DNA from: Chrysomallon squamiferum
Taxonomy: Eukaryota; Mollusca; Gastropoda; Neomphalida; Peltospiridae
NCBI GenBank assembly: GCA_012295275.1
Contig: CM022665.1
Coordinates: 22,907,002 to 22,971,001 of the forward strand
Length of the DNA stretch: 64,000 nucleotides
Reading direction: 5' to 3'
The position numbers and the translations under genes are program-made. Shown one piece after another: positions 1 to 11,881 of this stretch (positions are counted from its first letter, which is position 1; every line of letters begins with the position of its first letter). The notes beneath the pieces are model-generated. The model was not told the origin of the DNA and searched no databases. It was given only the letters and a program-made list of their open reading frames with translations.

Positions 1-313
1 AATAACAAAGGCTATAAAGACATTAAGGAATCAGGATAAAGATAAGTATGAATTAATGAAACGAGAACGAGAACATTGTAATTAAATGTGTTGGAAGCAG
101 GAAACAACAAACAAACAGAAAGAAAAACGAGTCAAAAAAAAAAAAAAAAAAAAAAAAGAAGGAAAAAAAAAAAAGAAAATAGGAAGAAAAAATAACAAAC
201 AGCACACAGACAAAGAGTGTGATTTAAAATGCGTTGATCACACTGAATCCGCGTTATTTATGCAGTTAGTAACAGCTTTTGATGTATTAGACTTTAATAA
301 GAACCAGAACAGC

Positions 314-315
<2 letters not shown>

Positions 316-365
<50 letters not shown>
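316..365. repeat. (GA)n microsatellite
   Basis: About 25 uninterrupted GA units. Confidence 0.95.
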
Positions 366-367
<2 letters not shown>

Positions 368-427
368 AAACAAACAAAAAACAAAAACAGAACAAAAACA
401 ACAAAATAGGACTGATAATATTCGTTC

Positions 428-428
<1 letters not shown>

Positions 429-462
<34 letters not shown>
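429..462. repeat. Poly-A tract
   Basis: An uninterrupted run of 34 A. Confidence 0.95.
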
Positions 463-464
<2 letters not shown>

Positions 465-1161
465 CATCAACCAAAAAAACCCCCAAAACCACAAGGAACA
501 AAAACAACAACAACAGCAAACTGATCGAAGAATAAAAACAAGAAAAAAAAAAAAAATAAAAAAAAAAAAATATTCACAAAATAAACACACACACAAAAAA
601 AATAAAAAATATAAAAAATATAACAAATAAAAATATAGAAAAAAATTAGAAAAATAAAAAATTAAAGTTATAGGAAAAGAAAACTATGGCATACATATAA
701 TGTGTTTGTTTTAATCCAGTATAATCAGTCTCAACGATGCACGGTGGTTGATTTGTATGCATGGACTTGATGCGTCAAGAGAATTCAAGATAGCATGTAC
801 AGCATGTACAGCAGCTGAATTTCATCTTGACGTCCTATCTAAATTAAAGGATGAGATTTCCTTTACATTATGTAGACCATCCTGGCACTAAGAAGTGCAG
901 ATTTCCATCTGATTTACAATCCTACTCAGTATCCGTATCTTTTAATGCAGCTACGGTTTTTGATTTATATCCAAGTTTTGGCGTGATTTATTAAGCAGCC
1001 ACTTTTTTTGTAAACTTCGGGATTCCATTTTAAATAAAATTAATGGCTTCAGTCTCTTAACAATAGAAGCTTTTTACTTTATGTGTTTTCAAATATACCA
1101 AAGTTAACTCAGCCGAATTACAATGATAAGATGATATAAATATTTCAACTGCATGGACATT

Positions 1162-1171
1162 TTTTATTCAT

Positions 1172-1202
<31 letters not shown>

Positions 1203-1223
1203 TGTATGTATTTATGTATGTAT

Positions 1224-1274
<51 letters not shown>

Positions 1275-1277
1275 TTT
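1162..1277. repeat. (TTTA)n tetranucleotide array
   Basis: TTTA units interrupted in the middle by a few TGTA variants; it ends about 100 nt before the gene A exon acceptor. Confidence 0.9.
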
Positions 1278-1380
1278 GTTGCTGACATCATTATGCTAAT
1301 ATAGTTTCTGTTCTCTTCAAGCCATATATATTAGAAAATGAAAAATAATATACTTATGTTATTATTTTCTTTTGTTACAG

Positions 1381-1507
1381 AAAGTCAACGAAACCAGATA
1401 GCTGCGCTAGTCCAAGTCACCAGACGGCTCTGAATCCACACGGTGCTAATAAATACTACACCAGCTGCCACTACGCAGCGTCACCAGTGATTGGAAGACA
1501 AGTGGAG
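1381..1507 (+). CDS. Gene A, penultimate coding exon (juxtamembrane part of the cytoplasmic tail)
   Basis: This 127-nt internal exon follows a pyrimidine-rich acceptor (tttcttttgttacag) and ends at a gtaaat donor. The first base completes a codon split after two bases (phase 2), giving 42 further residues that open with KSTKPDSCAS and contain KYYTSCHYAASPVIGRQVE. The block Y-x-S-C-H-Y-A-x-x-P-V-I recurs in the gene B exon at 31862-31991, which has the same phases at both ends and nearly the same length (130 nt). In gene B the matching exon directly follows the transmembrane exon, so this segment should lie just inside the membrane. The preceding exon is not in the window, so gene A is partial at its 5' end. 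I do not recognise the family. The exon is too short to stand out as an open frame; the evidence is the splice sites plus the match to gene B. Confidence 0.85.
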
Positions 1508-1557
1508 GTAAATTACATAGTTCTGTAGAAATGGTTTTTTGGGGAAAAAATAGAGAC

Positions 1558-1595
<38 letters not shown>

Positions 1596-1984
1596 GGCAT
1601 ATATTTAAAAACTAAATACGTCTTGAATACAAGTAGTATTATCATATGAGAAAAATAACAGCCATATAAGGAACCAAAAGAACATCAGCAAAAGCAACAA
1701 ATACAACAATAACATGATGATGATTATGATGATAACATAATGATAATAATAATAATAATGCTTATGGTAAAGATGATTATTATGATGGTGATAAACTAAA
1801 AGTTATAATAAATAAAAGACATTAATTACAGCATGTAGATGATATGCATGTAATAATATATGAATCAGTCTATTTTGGAACTCGAGTTAGTTTTCAGATA
1901 TTAACATTCATGCTAAGTTCAGTGTTTATATTGTGATAAAAAAAAGACCGAGTTACTGTTATTAATTATCTTCTTCTTTTCCAG
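1508..1984 (+). other. Gene A last intron
   Basis: This phase 0 intron of 477 nt runs from gtaaat to cttcttcttttccag. It holds an (ATA)n microsatellite at about 1558-1593 and further ATA/ATG-rich sequence. Gene B has a phase 0 intron of similar size (542 nt) at the same place. Confidence 0.8.
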
Positions 1985-2695
1985 ACCACTTTACGCGGAA
2001 ATAAAATGGAAACAAGAGTTCTGAATGGAAGCTCTAAATACATGGATCATTTGTACACTCCCAGCCTTCAGCAGCCGGCTCCACTTAGCTACGGTCAGGT
2101 TCAAAGACAGGAGCTGTGCCTTCCCGTAAGCAACAGTTTTAACTCCAACTACAGACGACTGCCCGAAGCCGAATACTCATCATCCAGTGCTAGTCAAGCC
2201 AACAGCGACAAGTCACCAATTTACGAATACATCGAAGATTCCGGATCCATTCGCAAATCTCGTCAGTCTCGAGATCTCATGGGATTTTGCGACTGCGAAG
2301 AAACAGGCTATGGTAGTTCGGACACGTACTGCAGTGAACGTGCCACGCAGACACTTCCAGTGAGACACTTCCATAGACAGAGACACAGCAGCGACAGGGA
2401 CAGGGAAATCTACTGCCAGGGAAGCATTTGCAGTAGACACAGCCCTGCTATGGATAGAAGTACGAGCCCTTGCTCGGTGCCGCGACCAGAACATTTCGAT
2501 ATTGACGATTCTAGTATGTCTCGAGTCTACAACGTTAGACGGACCAGCAGAACTCGTAGACGACCTGGTTCGGGCTCAGAGTCAGGATCGGTTTATGAAG
2601 ACGGACGATATAATTATAGAGGAGAAGAACACCCCAGACCGATTCCAGCCTTACATCCTCATTATTTCTGTCCACCTGAACTATCGTTTAGATAG
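1985..2695 (+). CDS. Gene A, terminal coding exon: polar tyrosine- and cysteine-motif cytoplasmic tail
   Basis: The exon encodes 236 residues to a TAG stop. An ATG at 2006 opens a 229-residue frame, but seven codons upstream (TTLRGNK) are in frame back to the acceptor, so the exon is internal to a longer protein and 2006 need not be a start. The product is polar, rich in Ser, Arg, Tyr and Pro, with no membrane segment or catalytic motif. At 2222-2323 lie YEYIEDSGSI and, after a short spacer, FCDCEETGYGSSD. The same two blocks in the same order occur in the last exon of gene B at 31017-31124. YEYI fits the general YxxPhi sorting motif and its tyrosines could be phosphorylated; that is inference. 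Later sequence is Arg/Ser-rich (RRTSRTRRRPGSGSESGS) and ends with HYFCPPELSFR. Known structure is only the tail; I do not recognise the protein. Confidence 0.9.
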   Translation, partial: TTLRGNKMETRVLNGSSKYMDHLYTPSLQQPAPLSYGQVQRQELCLPVSNSFNSNYRRLPEAEYSSSSASQANSDKSPIYEYIEDSGSIRKSRQSRDLMGFCDCEETGYGSSDTYCSERATQTLPVRHFHRQRHSSDRDREIYCQGSICSRHSPAMDRSTSPCSVPRPEHFDIDDSSMSRVYNVRRTSRTRRRPGSGSESGSVYEDGRYNYRGEEHPRPIPALHPHYFCPPELSFR

Positions 2696-3600
2696 GTGTT
2701 AATGGTTAATTTACGTTTACCCGATGTCTTTCAAACAATACTTATGAACAATTATGTTATGTCACATGATACGTAAATGCTGTCTAATGATTGATATGCA
2801 TTAGATTAATATCGTGACTATGTATCATTGCATTTAATATCGTGACTGTGTATCACTGAGTTTAATATCATGACTATGTATTATAGCATTTATATAAATA
2901 TATATATCATATTCATTAAAATGTAAAGGTATAGATCGTAGGTGATGCATCAAGCCGGATCGCGAGTATGCACCTTTTAGTGCAAATGTGAATGAACATG
3001 TAAAATAATATTTGCAATCGTTCAGTTTTAATTTATTATATATCTGCATAATGACAAATCAATAACAAATACATTCTGTGTTCTACTGAGCATTAATTTT
3101 CAAGTTGTATTGATTCAAATTTCCACGTTTCGTATGCAGATAATGCCATAATATATATATATTTGTGGGTTTTTTTCCTTACGTTACTTTTCAATTATTC
3201 ATGGCATTCGGCCCGTCAAAAATTATCGAAGAGTAAAGAATGTTAAAGCACGCATCCTAAATCTTTTTCTTCTTCATTTTTTTAAATATTTGATGAGTGT
3301 ATTGTTTAAAAGGATTCTACAGTGTATTATAGGTATGGATTCAGACATTGACCCATTATTGTATATATTTGTCATTCCTGATTTCATTATGACGTGAACT
3401 AAACGGCCCATTGTTCTGCAGAATACAAATGTGATGTATAATTTAAGTGTACGTGAATAACAGTTGCTAAGAAATTTAAAACGAGCTGTCTAAACGTATT
3501 AATACAATCTGAGATCACATCCATCTGATTCAGTGTTATTATTATATCATTACAATGATTTATTAGTGGTATATAACCAGCAATTTCGACAATAAACATT
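2696..3600 (+). other. 3' flank / probable 3' UTR of gene A
   Basis: AT-rich sequence after the gene A stop codon. It contains a three-copy 28-bp repeat at 2806-2889. Possible polyadenylation signals are ATTAAA at 2915-2920 and AATAAA at 3591-3596. The true transcript end cannot be fixed from sequence alone. Confidence 0.45.
2806..2889 (+). repeat. Three-copy 28-bp minisatellite in the gene A 3' flank
   Basis: Three head-to-tail units begin at 2806, 2834 and 2862. Each starts ttaatatc[ga]tgact and continues with [ag]tgtat. The copies are exactly in 28-bp register with only substitutions between them. The array lies about 110 nt beyond the gene A stop codon. Confidence 0.85.
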
Positions 3601-3837
3601 AATATCATTGGCAATTTCCAAATTTTGAGAAATGTGTTATAAGTACAATTTTCTTTATAAAGTCAAATGAAAAATACTGACTACTGAATGGTATATAAAG
3701 GAAAATAAACAAAACACAGTACATAACAAAGCTACAGTTGCCAGTATTTCTGAAAATGTCTGCAAAGTTTATAAAATGCTTGTCTTTTCAGTTTATTTAT
3801 ATTAAAAATGGACACAAAACCCCCCATCCTCAAACGA

Positions 3838-3887
3838 TAAATAAATAAATAAATAAATAAATAAAATAAAATAATAATAATAATATA

Positions 3888-3940
<53 letters not shown>

Positions 3941-4170
3941 TAATAATAATAAAAATAAAAATAAAATAAAAGACATACAAAATCCAAACATTTTCCAAAG
4001 ATATTCCAATAATAATAACAACAACAACAACAACAATAATAATAACAACAACAACAATAATAATAATAAGAAGAAGAACAACAGTAACAACAATAACAGC
4101 AACAATAATAACAGTAGCAATAACAATAACAGTAACAACAACAATAACAAAATAATAATAACAATAACAA
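3838..4170. repeat. Compound AAAT / ATA / CTA / ACA microsatellite
   Basis: Tetranucleotide AAAT units run into ATA, then a clean ACT/CTA array at about 3890-3939, then AAT and AAC units to about 4170. Open frames on the - strand here (poly-Val, poly-Ser, poly-Leu) are artefacts of the array. Confidence 0.95.
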
Positions 4171-4431
4171 CAAAAAACACATTATCTTTCAGCAGTCATT
4201 TTCTTTGCAGGACGGGCCATGGTACGAACAATCATTACAATTATTACTGTTATAGTTACTGCATGTTAAGTTTATGTTAAACCTCTGTAAGTTACTGTGT
4301 AACGATGGCGATGTATGTAACAAATGCTAATTGATATAATTTGTCGTAAGATGTTTTTTGTTTCAGATATATTACGCATTATGACAATAAACGAATGTGC
4401 AAATCAGAATTGTTTCACTTTGTGAAAAAGG

Positions 4432-4435
<4 letters not shown>

Positions 4436-4466
<31 letters not shown>
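4436..4466. repeat. (CA)n microsatellite
   Basis: Roughly 15 CA units. Confidence 0.95.
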
Positions 4467-4468
<2 letters not shown>

Positions 4469-5231
4469 TATAAATAAATGTTAAAATTTTGCATATTTTG
4501 TCGTCAAACGGGTAAATATAATTATGGTATCATTATGAGAAAGCATGTAGATATATATATAAATATGTATATTCATTACATACTTATAATCTAAATATTT
4601 TGATTATATCCAAATAATTTAAAAATTAATTTTAAGGAAGTTAAAATCTGTGCAGCAATTTTTGGGGTTATCACGTGCAATTTTATTCCTATTGTCAAAT
4701 ATAATGAAATATTTATGAAAAATATTTTAAATGTAAAATGTTTTAAGATACTACTGTACCTGATCAAAGATTGTTATGACAAGACAGATCAAAGTTACAT
4801 TAAATATAATATCTGATCTCCTCAGAACGAAATCAAGTGAAACTCTACTAGGTATCTTAATTTCTTCTTCTTTCTATATCTATAAGCTCATATAGTGAAA
4901 AGTGTACTATAACAAATAAAATGGGGAAAAAAACACAAAAAAAACAAAGGCAAAGCAGTAAATGTTAAAGTCATCTGAAACCACTTCTAAAAAGATCGAT
5001 TCGGTGTCATTTTCTTACTATTATTTTTTTTATATTGAAAAATATATAGTAATAAAAGAAAATGAAAAATAGAATAAATAAAGTTAAAACAATGAATACT
5101 GTATATGCATTTGAAAGTTCGAATTAATATAACTTTTAATATAATGATATTTTCTGAAAATATAACGTTAATGAATCAAAATGAAAATATGATAAATAAA
5201 ATCTAATCCATGTTATATAATTTCCTTTTCC

Positions 5232-5272
<41 letters not shown>

Positions 5273-5842
5273 TCGTAATACACTGAAATGATATTAAATC
5301 AAAGGAAATGAAAATTTAATAAATAAAATCAAACCAACAAAGATTAAAATGATCTGAAATCACATTAAAAAGAGGTTTACTGTTTTCGATATCTCTTTTT
5401 ACGTAATAATAATAATGAAAATTACATTAAATCAAAGAAAATGAAAACAAAGATAATGAATAAATATATGAAAGGAATATAACAAAGAAGGAATATTCCT
5501 AAGTGACACTGAATTAAAGTAACCAAAAACAAAAATTAATTTCACGATAGTTCAGTTTTATTTTTTGTTTTCATTATTTAATTAAAAAAATCCAAAAATA
5601 GGGAGAGGAAAAAGAAAGACAGGATAAAATTTTTTATAGACCTAGATTTTTAAAAATGTACATTAAATAATATAAATGAAAATATAAGTAATCGTAACAA
5701 TAATAATTTAAAAAAAAAAATGATAATAATAATAATAATCGAATAAATAAAAAATTAAATTAAAGAGAGGAGGAATAAAGATAAAAGAGAAATTTAATTT
5801 ATATATATAAAAAAATCCATTATAAAACTCGAAAAAACACAA

Positions 5843-5883
<41 letters not shown>

Positions 5884-6916
5884 ACGAAAGATAGTATTTG
5901 TACATGAAACAGAAATAAAACTGAACGGAAGGAAGATGACACATTTGAAAATAAACGACTGAAAAAGTGTGACACATAAAACTGATGTAATGTGAATCTG
6001 AGCGTTCATTTCTTGGATCTTTCCGAAATGAAAGAGAAAAAAAAAAAAAAAAAAAAAAAAATATTGCAAACAAAATAAAACAATTCAAAAAAAAAAATAT
6101 AAAAATAAAAATAAAAAGAAAGAAATAAATAATAAAAAAAAGGATACTAAAAAGCATAATACGAAAAAGAAAGAACTTGTAAAAAAAAAAAAAAAAAAAA
6201 AAACAACAACAAGAACATGAATGAAACAATAAAACTCGAACCTAAACAGATAACAGATCTAAATAATGGCAACTTGATAGCGCCAAGAAATCTGGCTCAG
6301 CTTGGCTTAATGATGTTGAAAGAACAACAGTATGGTGACACGGGTCGAGTGTCGATGATCTAGTACTCTCTTCAGACTGATTAAAGACATTAATCACTGG
6401 GAATAATGAACTTTCGTAACAACACGCGTTTGTCGTCACTCCAATCAGAGACGACGGTGCACCATTGATCATTCCGCTACGTTACGGGGTTAGGGTGAGT
6501 CACTGTGCAATATTACACAATCCAAATTGAAAATTAAGAATGGATATTTTATTCAAATCGATCATGTTTTACAGTTCTAATTAAATGCTGCACTGCTTTT
6601 CTTTCCATACGTGACAGAATTGGGTCAGGATGACCAAGTGTTACGAACCCTGCCCAATACAGTCGTACCACGCTTTGGCAGTTAATGTAATTGGCTGACA
6701 AGTGTTTTTGTGTGAGAAGGAATTTGCCGTGAAAAGGTTATTGAGTACCGATGTGCGTTGTCATACATCACGTATCTCATAACATTCAACATTAATTAGG
6801 AGTAACATTCATATTCTCGTACTTTTCAAGGAAACAGAAGTTATAAAAAGTGTTCAAAATTTAATATTTCCGAAATGAAAAACAAACGTTTGTTGCATTT
6901 TCACATAAATTAATAC

Positions 6917-6952
<36 letters not shown>

Positions 6953-7436
6953 GCACTAACAGAATATTGTTCAGTTTATGTTAATGTTAACTCAGTAGGT
7001 AAATCTACAAAGACTGATATTTTAATGAAGCGAAAAGTACTTGAACTGCATCTCGCCTCGTACTGTCCTAATAAACTGCGGACGTTTGAAGTCACAACAG
7101 AGTCTCTTTAAAATGATATTTTAATGCAATACGTTAACATTGTTGTGGACACACCGCTAAGATTTGCGTAAAACCCCCACATCAAAACACAAACACATAC
7201 ACGTTTCACCATATCTTAGAGTGACTGTTGTGTAGCTGCTTGGGGACGGGGCGTAAGGTAAATGGCAAAAAAAAAAAAAAAATGAAATAAAATACTGCCC
7301 AGCAAAAACAGGGACATAAGCGAAATGAAAGGACAGCTACAGAATTCGTAACATCTTAATTCACAACAATTTCATGATTATCGTTTATAGATGAATATAA
7401 TAATCACTGTTTATTGTTGTTATTTTCGTTATTATC
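4467..7436. other. AT-rich intergenic sequence with long homopolymers
   Basis: No supportable gene. It holds a T run at 5236-5269, an A run of about 39 at 5844-5882, A runs near 6038-6061 and 6181-6203, and a T run at 6919-6947. Between about 6240 and 6880 the sequence is less repetitive, but the 76-codon - strand frame there has no splice or family support. Confidence 0.6.
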
Positions 7437-7563
7437 ATGATGATTATTACTATTACTACTACTATACTATTGCTCTTATTATTATTATTATTATTACTGT
7501 TATTAATTAATTATTATTATTATTATTATTATTTTTTATTATTATTGTTATTATTATTATTAT
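7437..7563. repeat. (TTA)n-rich microsatellite
   Basis: TTA/TAT units with occasional CTA and GTT. It lies about 55 bases upstream of a copy of the dispersed repeat at 7618-7711. Confidence 0.9.
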
Positions 7564-7617
7564 GTGAATGTAATATATTGGCATTTTTTATTTTGTTTGT
7601 AAAACTTACTGTAATAT

Positions 7618-7711
7618 CTGACTATGCAGCTACAAATGATTTTTTGTTTTTGTCCTGCGGTGTCGGTAAATGTTAATTTATTTTTCCATTTATTCATCAT
7701 CCATCTACACT
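7618..7711 (+). repeat. Dispersed repeat copy 1
   Basis: This 94-bp segment aligns without gaps to 8659-8752, with about 70 of 94 positions equal by hand alignment. The best block reads aatgttaat, then ttccat, tattca and acact at matching offsets. Both copies follow a TTA/TTG microsatellite in the same orientation, suggesting a short interspersed element. Full element ends are unknown. Confidence 0.7.
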
Positions 7712-8579
7712 TATAATATACTTTATTTGTGTGTGTAAGTTTATGATAGGAATTTTGATAAAACTTAAACATTAATGTTAACTCTTGTAAAAAAAAAAAT
7801 ATTAACCAAAATACCACATTACATGACTAAAATGCTTTTAATTCATAAAAACTGAGAATATAATAACAGAAGGAAAGAATCTAGTTTGTTCTTCACGCTA
7901 ACAACATTAGCTACCATGAACATTTTTCTGTTTCAAATATAAGCTTATTAACGCGTTTTATTTTTTTTTTCTCGCCGTGTTTCAAATCACATAACACGAA
8001 TCTCTGCAGCTTAGCGTGTACAAATTATCCTTCACAGTTTTTAAAATTTGTTTTTCAAAACCTTATTACTTCTAAACTGAATCTGAAAGCACTCCGATGT
8101 TTTCCGATTACATTATTAACCAGAATATGAAAATAGCACACACAAAAAACAAAAACATCTAAAAGAATTCTAAAATATTCTTTGTTCGGCTGAACTTTTG
8201 CAAACTACATATTGTAACAAGTTAATTTCCGATCAGGTATTTTTCTGTTTGCAGACCGCGCGTACACAACCAGCAAAATCAGTGTGAGGAAATGAAAGGT
8301 GTATTATGATAAAATAAAGTCACAGCTTGGAACAGGGACGTTGTTTGTGTCGCCACGACGGTAATACGATGACATCGAAAATGCGAATGCCTGTGCAGCT
8401 GCATTAAAGCCAGCAATACTACCTGTTTGAAAAACGAAACTTAAGTGCTTCATTGATCCAGCGAGATGGAAATAAATCAGATGACGTCTTCTGGAACAAA
8501 ACCCACACAAAAGATCCATTCCTACTAAAATGGAAATCTAATGTATCAGCTGGAAAGCCATTGTTTGATATAATAATCT

Positions 8580-8612
<33 letters not shown>

Positions 8613-8649
8613 ATTATTATTATTATTATTATTGTTGTTGTTGTTGTTC
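8580..8649. repeat. (TTG)n(TTA)n microsatellite
   Basis: TTG units, then TTA units, then TTG units again, immediately 5' of dispersed repeat copy 2. Confidence 0.95.
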
Positions 8650-8658
8650 TTAGTGTCT

Positions 8659-8752
8659 CTGATTATCCACCTACATTTGTTGCTGTTTTTTCGTTCTGGG
8701 ATGTCTGTTAATGTTAATCTGTTCTTCCATGTATTCACCACCCACCCACACT
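8659..8752 (+). repeat. Dispersed repeat copy 2
   Basis: Equal in length and orientation to copy 1 at 7618-7711, about 1.04 kb upstream. It follows the TTG/TTA microsatellite after nine bases. Differences between the copies are substitutions only. Confidence 0.7.
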
Positions 8753-8760
8753 AGTGAAAA

Positions 8761-9960
8761 ACTTTAACAAGAAAAAATTAATTTTTGGAATTTTTAGTTG
8801 CATTTCGTGATATAACCAGATCATTTGTCCCATGACTGTCGTTAAAATGAATTATGAAGCACATTTGCAGTTTGTCTTGTTTTTTTTTGTTGAAGATCTT
8901 TGTTGATACAATGTCAGAAATTCACAAATCAAATCGCTGAATAGCCAGATTTTATCGAATTTACATTAGAAAATACTGTGTGCATACATACGTTTTTACT
9001 GTGCGCGTGCATATGTATGTTTCTTTATCTGATGGTGTGAACAGATTTAATATAATCCTGATAATGTGTTGTGTGTGTGTGTATGTGCGTGAGTGTTTAT
9101 CATTATTAAAATAACGTTGTATCTTGCTGCTGAAGTAAAAAACAACCACTCGTAAACATGAATTTAAAAAACATTCTAAATCTTTTGCTGTTTAATAATA
9201 TAAAGATTAAATTTGGAAATGACAGTATTTATCGATTTATTCTTCGTGTTGCGAAACTGTATTTAAAATTATCTCTTTGTGGAAGATTTGAAGGGTTATA
9301 GACATTTAATAACCCATTGCATGAAAATAAAAGCTATATGTAGTCATACTTAAAGAGACCATCAAAAGTGTAAAAATCAATATGCAATTATAGTATATAG
9401 CCTCGAAAATGCGAGTAAAATTACAGTCTCTTAATCCTGTTTGAAAAGAAAAACGAATAATACATCAGTGTAAAAATTTGTTTGGTGACAGAAAACCAAT
9501 GCTGGAAGATGAAAAAAAAAATCTGTGTTAATAACATAGAAACAGAAAATACGAAATTCACTGAAAGTTAACTGTACGACGACGAAAACCGAAAGAAAAA
9601 ACTCCATCTGTAATACAGTTTTTATCAAAGTGTGCCGGAGAAAATAAATTAAGCCTGTACTTTACTACTGAGAATATGTTTCAGAATTCTGAATAATAAT
9701 AAATACATAAATATAAAAAAAATTATAAACAAATAAGTAAATAAATATTTAAAAAAAAAAAAAAAAAAAAAAAAACAAACATAAATAAATAAATAAATAA
9801 GCAACTAAATAAATAAGTCATTAAATAAATAATTATTTATAAAATCTTTAACCATAAAATGAACGGAAAAACAAATTACAATTTAAACAATATTTTGAGA
9901 TTAGTGTTCTTCTACATTAATAAATTAAATACATATATATAATTGCATACATTTTTATGG
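8761..9960. other. AT-rich intergenic sequence, no gene seen
   Basis: Short - strand frames (62 and 65 codons) lack splice support or recognisable composition. A 25-base A run at 9751-9775 is followed by AAAT units to about 9830. Confidence 0.6.
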
Positions 9961-11830
9961 TCTGCATTAGAGCATTAAAACAAATTACAACCCATCTAAG
10001 CCAAGACGTCGACGTTATGCAAATGTCATAAATTCACGTTTTGAAGGAATTCAATATGCAAGCTCCAGTGATTAGATAAAACATTTTACCAGATCGATGT
10101 CATGCTTATATAATATATCTTCATTTGGCTTACTAACTTGAACATGATGTAAATAATGCTCGACATAAATCCATATTTATGATCCTGGCTTGCCTGAAGC
10201 TGTTCGGTTTTCTTATAAACTTAGTTAGTTTGCATAACGTTATGGTCTTGGACTGATGCAAATCATTAATATCAAATGATGCAATATGACACTACGTCTG
10301 TTTGCATAACGTGCTTCAGCATGTAGGCTATTTACGTTATATTATTTCTGACAGATATTGAGTGCATGATGTTTAAATTCTCAATGATCTATACAGCCCT
10401 AGTAACATTACCAAATTAGAAGCAATCCCGAGAAGCGATAAATATATCACACAAGTGTCATATGGAATAAGTGGAGTAGATTTGTTCGACCACGGCACTC
10501 AGATTGTATCGTCCATTTTGGCGTTTAGCTACTTGAGTAGAAGAAGCCCGAGGCCGTGTTTGATTCACCATGATCAATAGAGGTACTTTGTGCGAAGATC
10601 TACTAGATCAAAGACACATTGTGCCCAGGGCGAAGGATCATAAAGATAGAGACATGCAAATTACTATAGAAAAAGCCAGCTCCGAAAGTCCTTGCACAAC
10701 ATTTTTGAACAACGAATCGATTGAAATATGAGCAGTACGGAATATAAATTGGTGACATCATCACCCAAATTGACAGAAATGGCACACTAATTCGGTAAAG
10801 ACAGCCTTTTCGATCTCATTTGCATTCTCTGGTAAAAATAACATGTGAATACTTCCAAGATTTGTGAAATTATTCAGCTATTAAACGAGCGTGATTTCGA
10901 TATTACAGGTTATGTCACTCAGACAATAGTCATAAAGTAGAAACGTTATTTAAAAAGTGCAACAACTCGCAGTCGATATTGATTGAAAACTGACAAATTG
11001 ATTTACGTTACTTAATTTAACTGCAGCTAGCCTGAAACAAAGGAGAAAAAAAGAAACATGGACAATTTTTATTTCAGTTCAGGTTCGTACTGATGATTAT
11101 CCTTAATGATCCTTTAAATAGTTGTAATGCATTGCAATGAAATAAAACTAAATGCACTGACACTGTCAGTGGTTTAAAAGACAAATTAGAGCTGAATAAA
11201 GTACAGTTATGAAGCCACCTAATTGAGAGACCGGAGATGACCAAAGTGGATGCTAATGAAACAGATTAGCAGGAACTATTAATAAAGGTGAATTTCTAAT
11301 AAATTAATTCATCTTTATTTAGCAGACAATTAAATAGGGTGAAAAGTATAATGATTATCATGGTGTATGGATATCAAACATTAATTTTGTCATTAAAATA
11401 TTTTAATTGCTATATAAATCTTTGCTTTCATCGGACTGAGCTTTCAGGGTTTTGGGGGTTTTTTTAATGTCAGCTGTGTAACAACTGAGATTTATACACC
11501 ATATTTATTGGCACACTTTATCGTTATCAACGGTTGGGTTGGATTTTGGATATATGGCGACCCTTACTCTGTTTCGAATTCAGCTAACAACCTTTGAACT
11601 GTGTTAATTGTCAAAATCATTCCGAATGTTATCGCCACACGGCGTTATCCACTGATGTGTGCTTTCATTTATCTTGGGGGTAATAACGAGCAATATTTTA
11701 AACATGGGATGAGATACACGTGCGCATTCTGCTGATTTAGCTTTGTTTGCAGATGGCGCTCACTGACCGGGCTTCACTGCGCATGTCAAGGAGCAGGAAT
11801 AGAGCCTCGGTTTTTCGCTTTTGTCTTGTT
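9961..11830. promoter_or_regulatory. Low-repeat non-coding block with a cluster of octamer motifs
   Basis: This stretch is nearly free of simple repeats, unlike most of the window, and has no convincing gene. Octamers ATGCAAAT or the reverse complement occur at 10017-10024, 10256-10263, 10654-10661 and 10818-10825. The 12-mer TTTGCATAACGT occurs twice, at 10229-10240 and 10301-10312. ATGCAAAT is the classical POU-domain octamer. A role as enhancer is inference from motif density only. Confidence 0.3.
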
Positions 11831-11881
11831 CGTGTTGTCATTGTCTATTCAGTACCATAACTTTATGGACAGCGTTCTTCA

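Larger units (their letters stand above)
1..1380. other. Intron or upstream sequence of gene A, rich in simple repeats
   Basis: No coding exon is visible before 1381. The stretch contains A-rich sequence from about 130 to 660, a (GA)n run at 316-365, 34 A at 429-462, and a (TTTA)n array with GTA variants at about 1162-1277. A nine-base direct duplication, agcatgtac, lies near 793-812. It is most simply the intron upstream of the exon at 1381. Open frames here are repeat translations. Confidence 0.6.

Noticed and set aside
3802-4182. Poly-Cys, poly-Tyr, poly-Leu and poly-Val frames on the - strand
   Set aside because: Overlapping frames all derive from trinucleotide repeats; no unique coding sequence is present.
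6486-6500. ggggttagggtgagt, resembling a telomeric unit or a splice donor
   Set aside because: Only a single TTAGGG is present, and no coding frame leads into the donor-like site.
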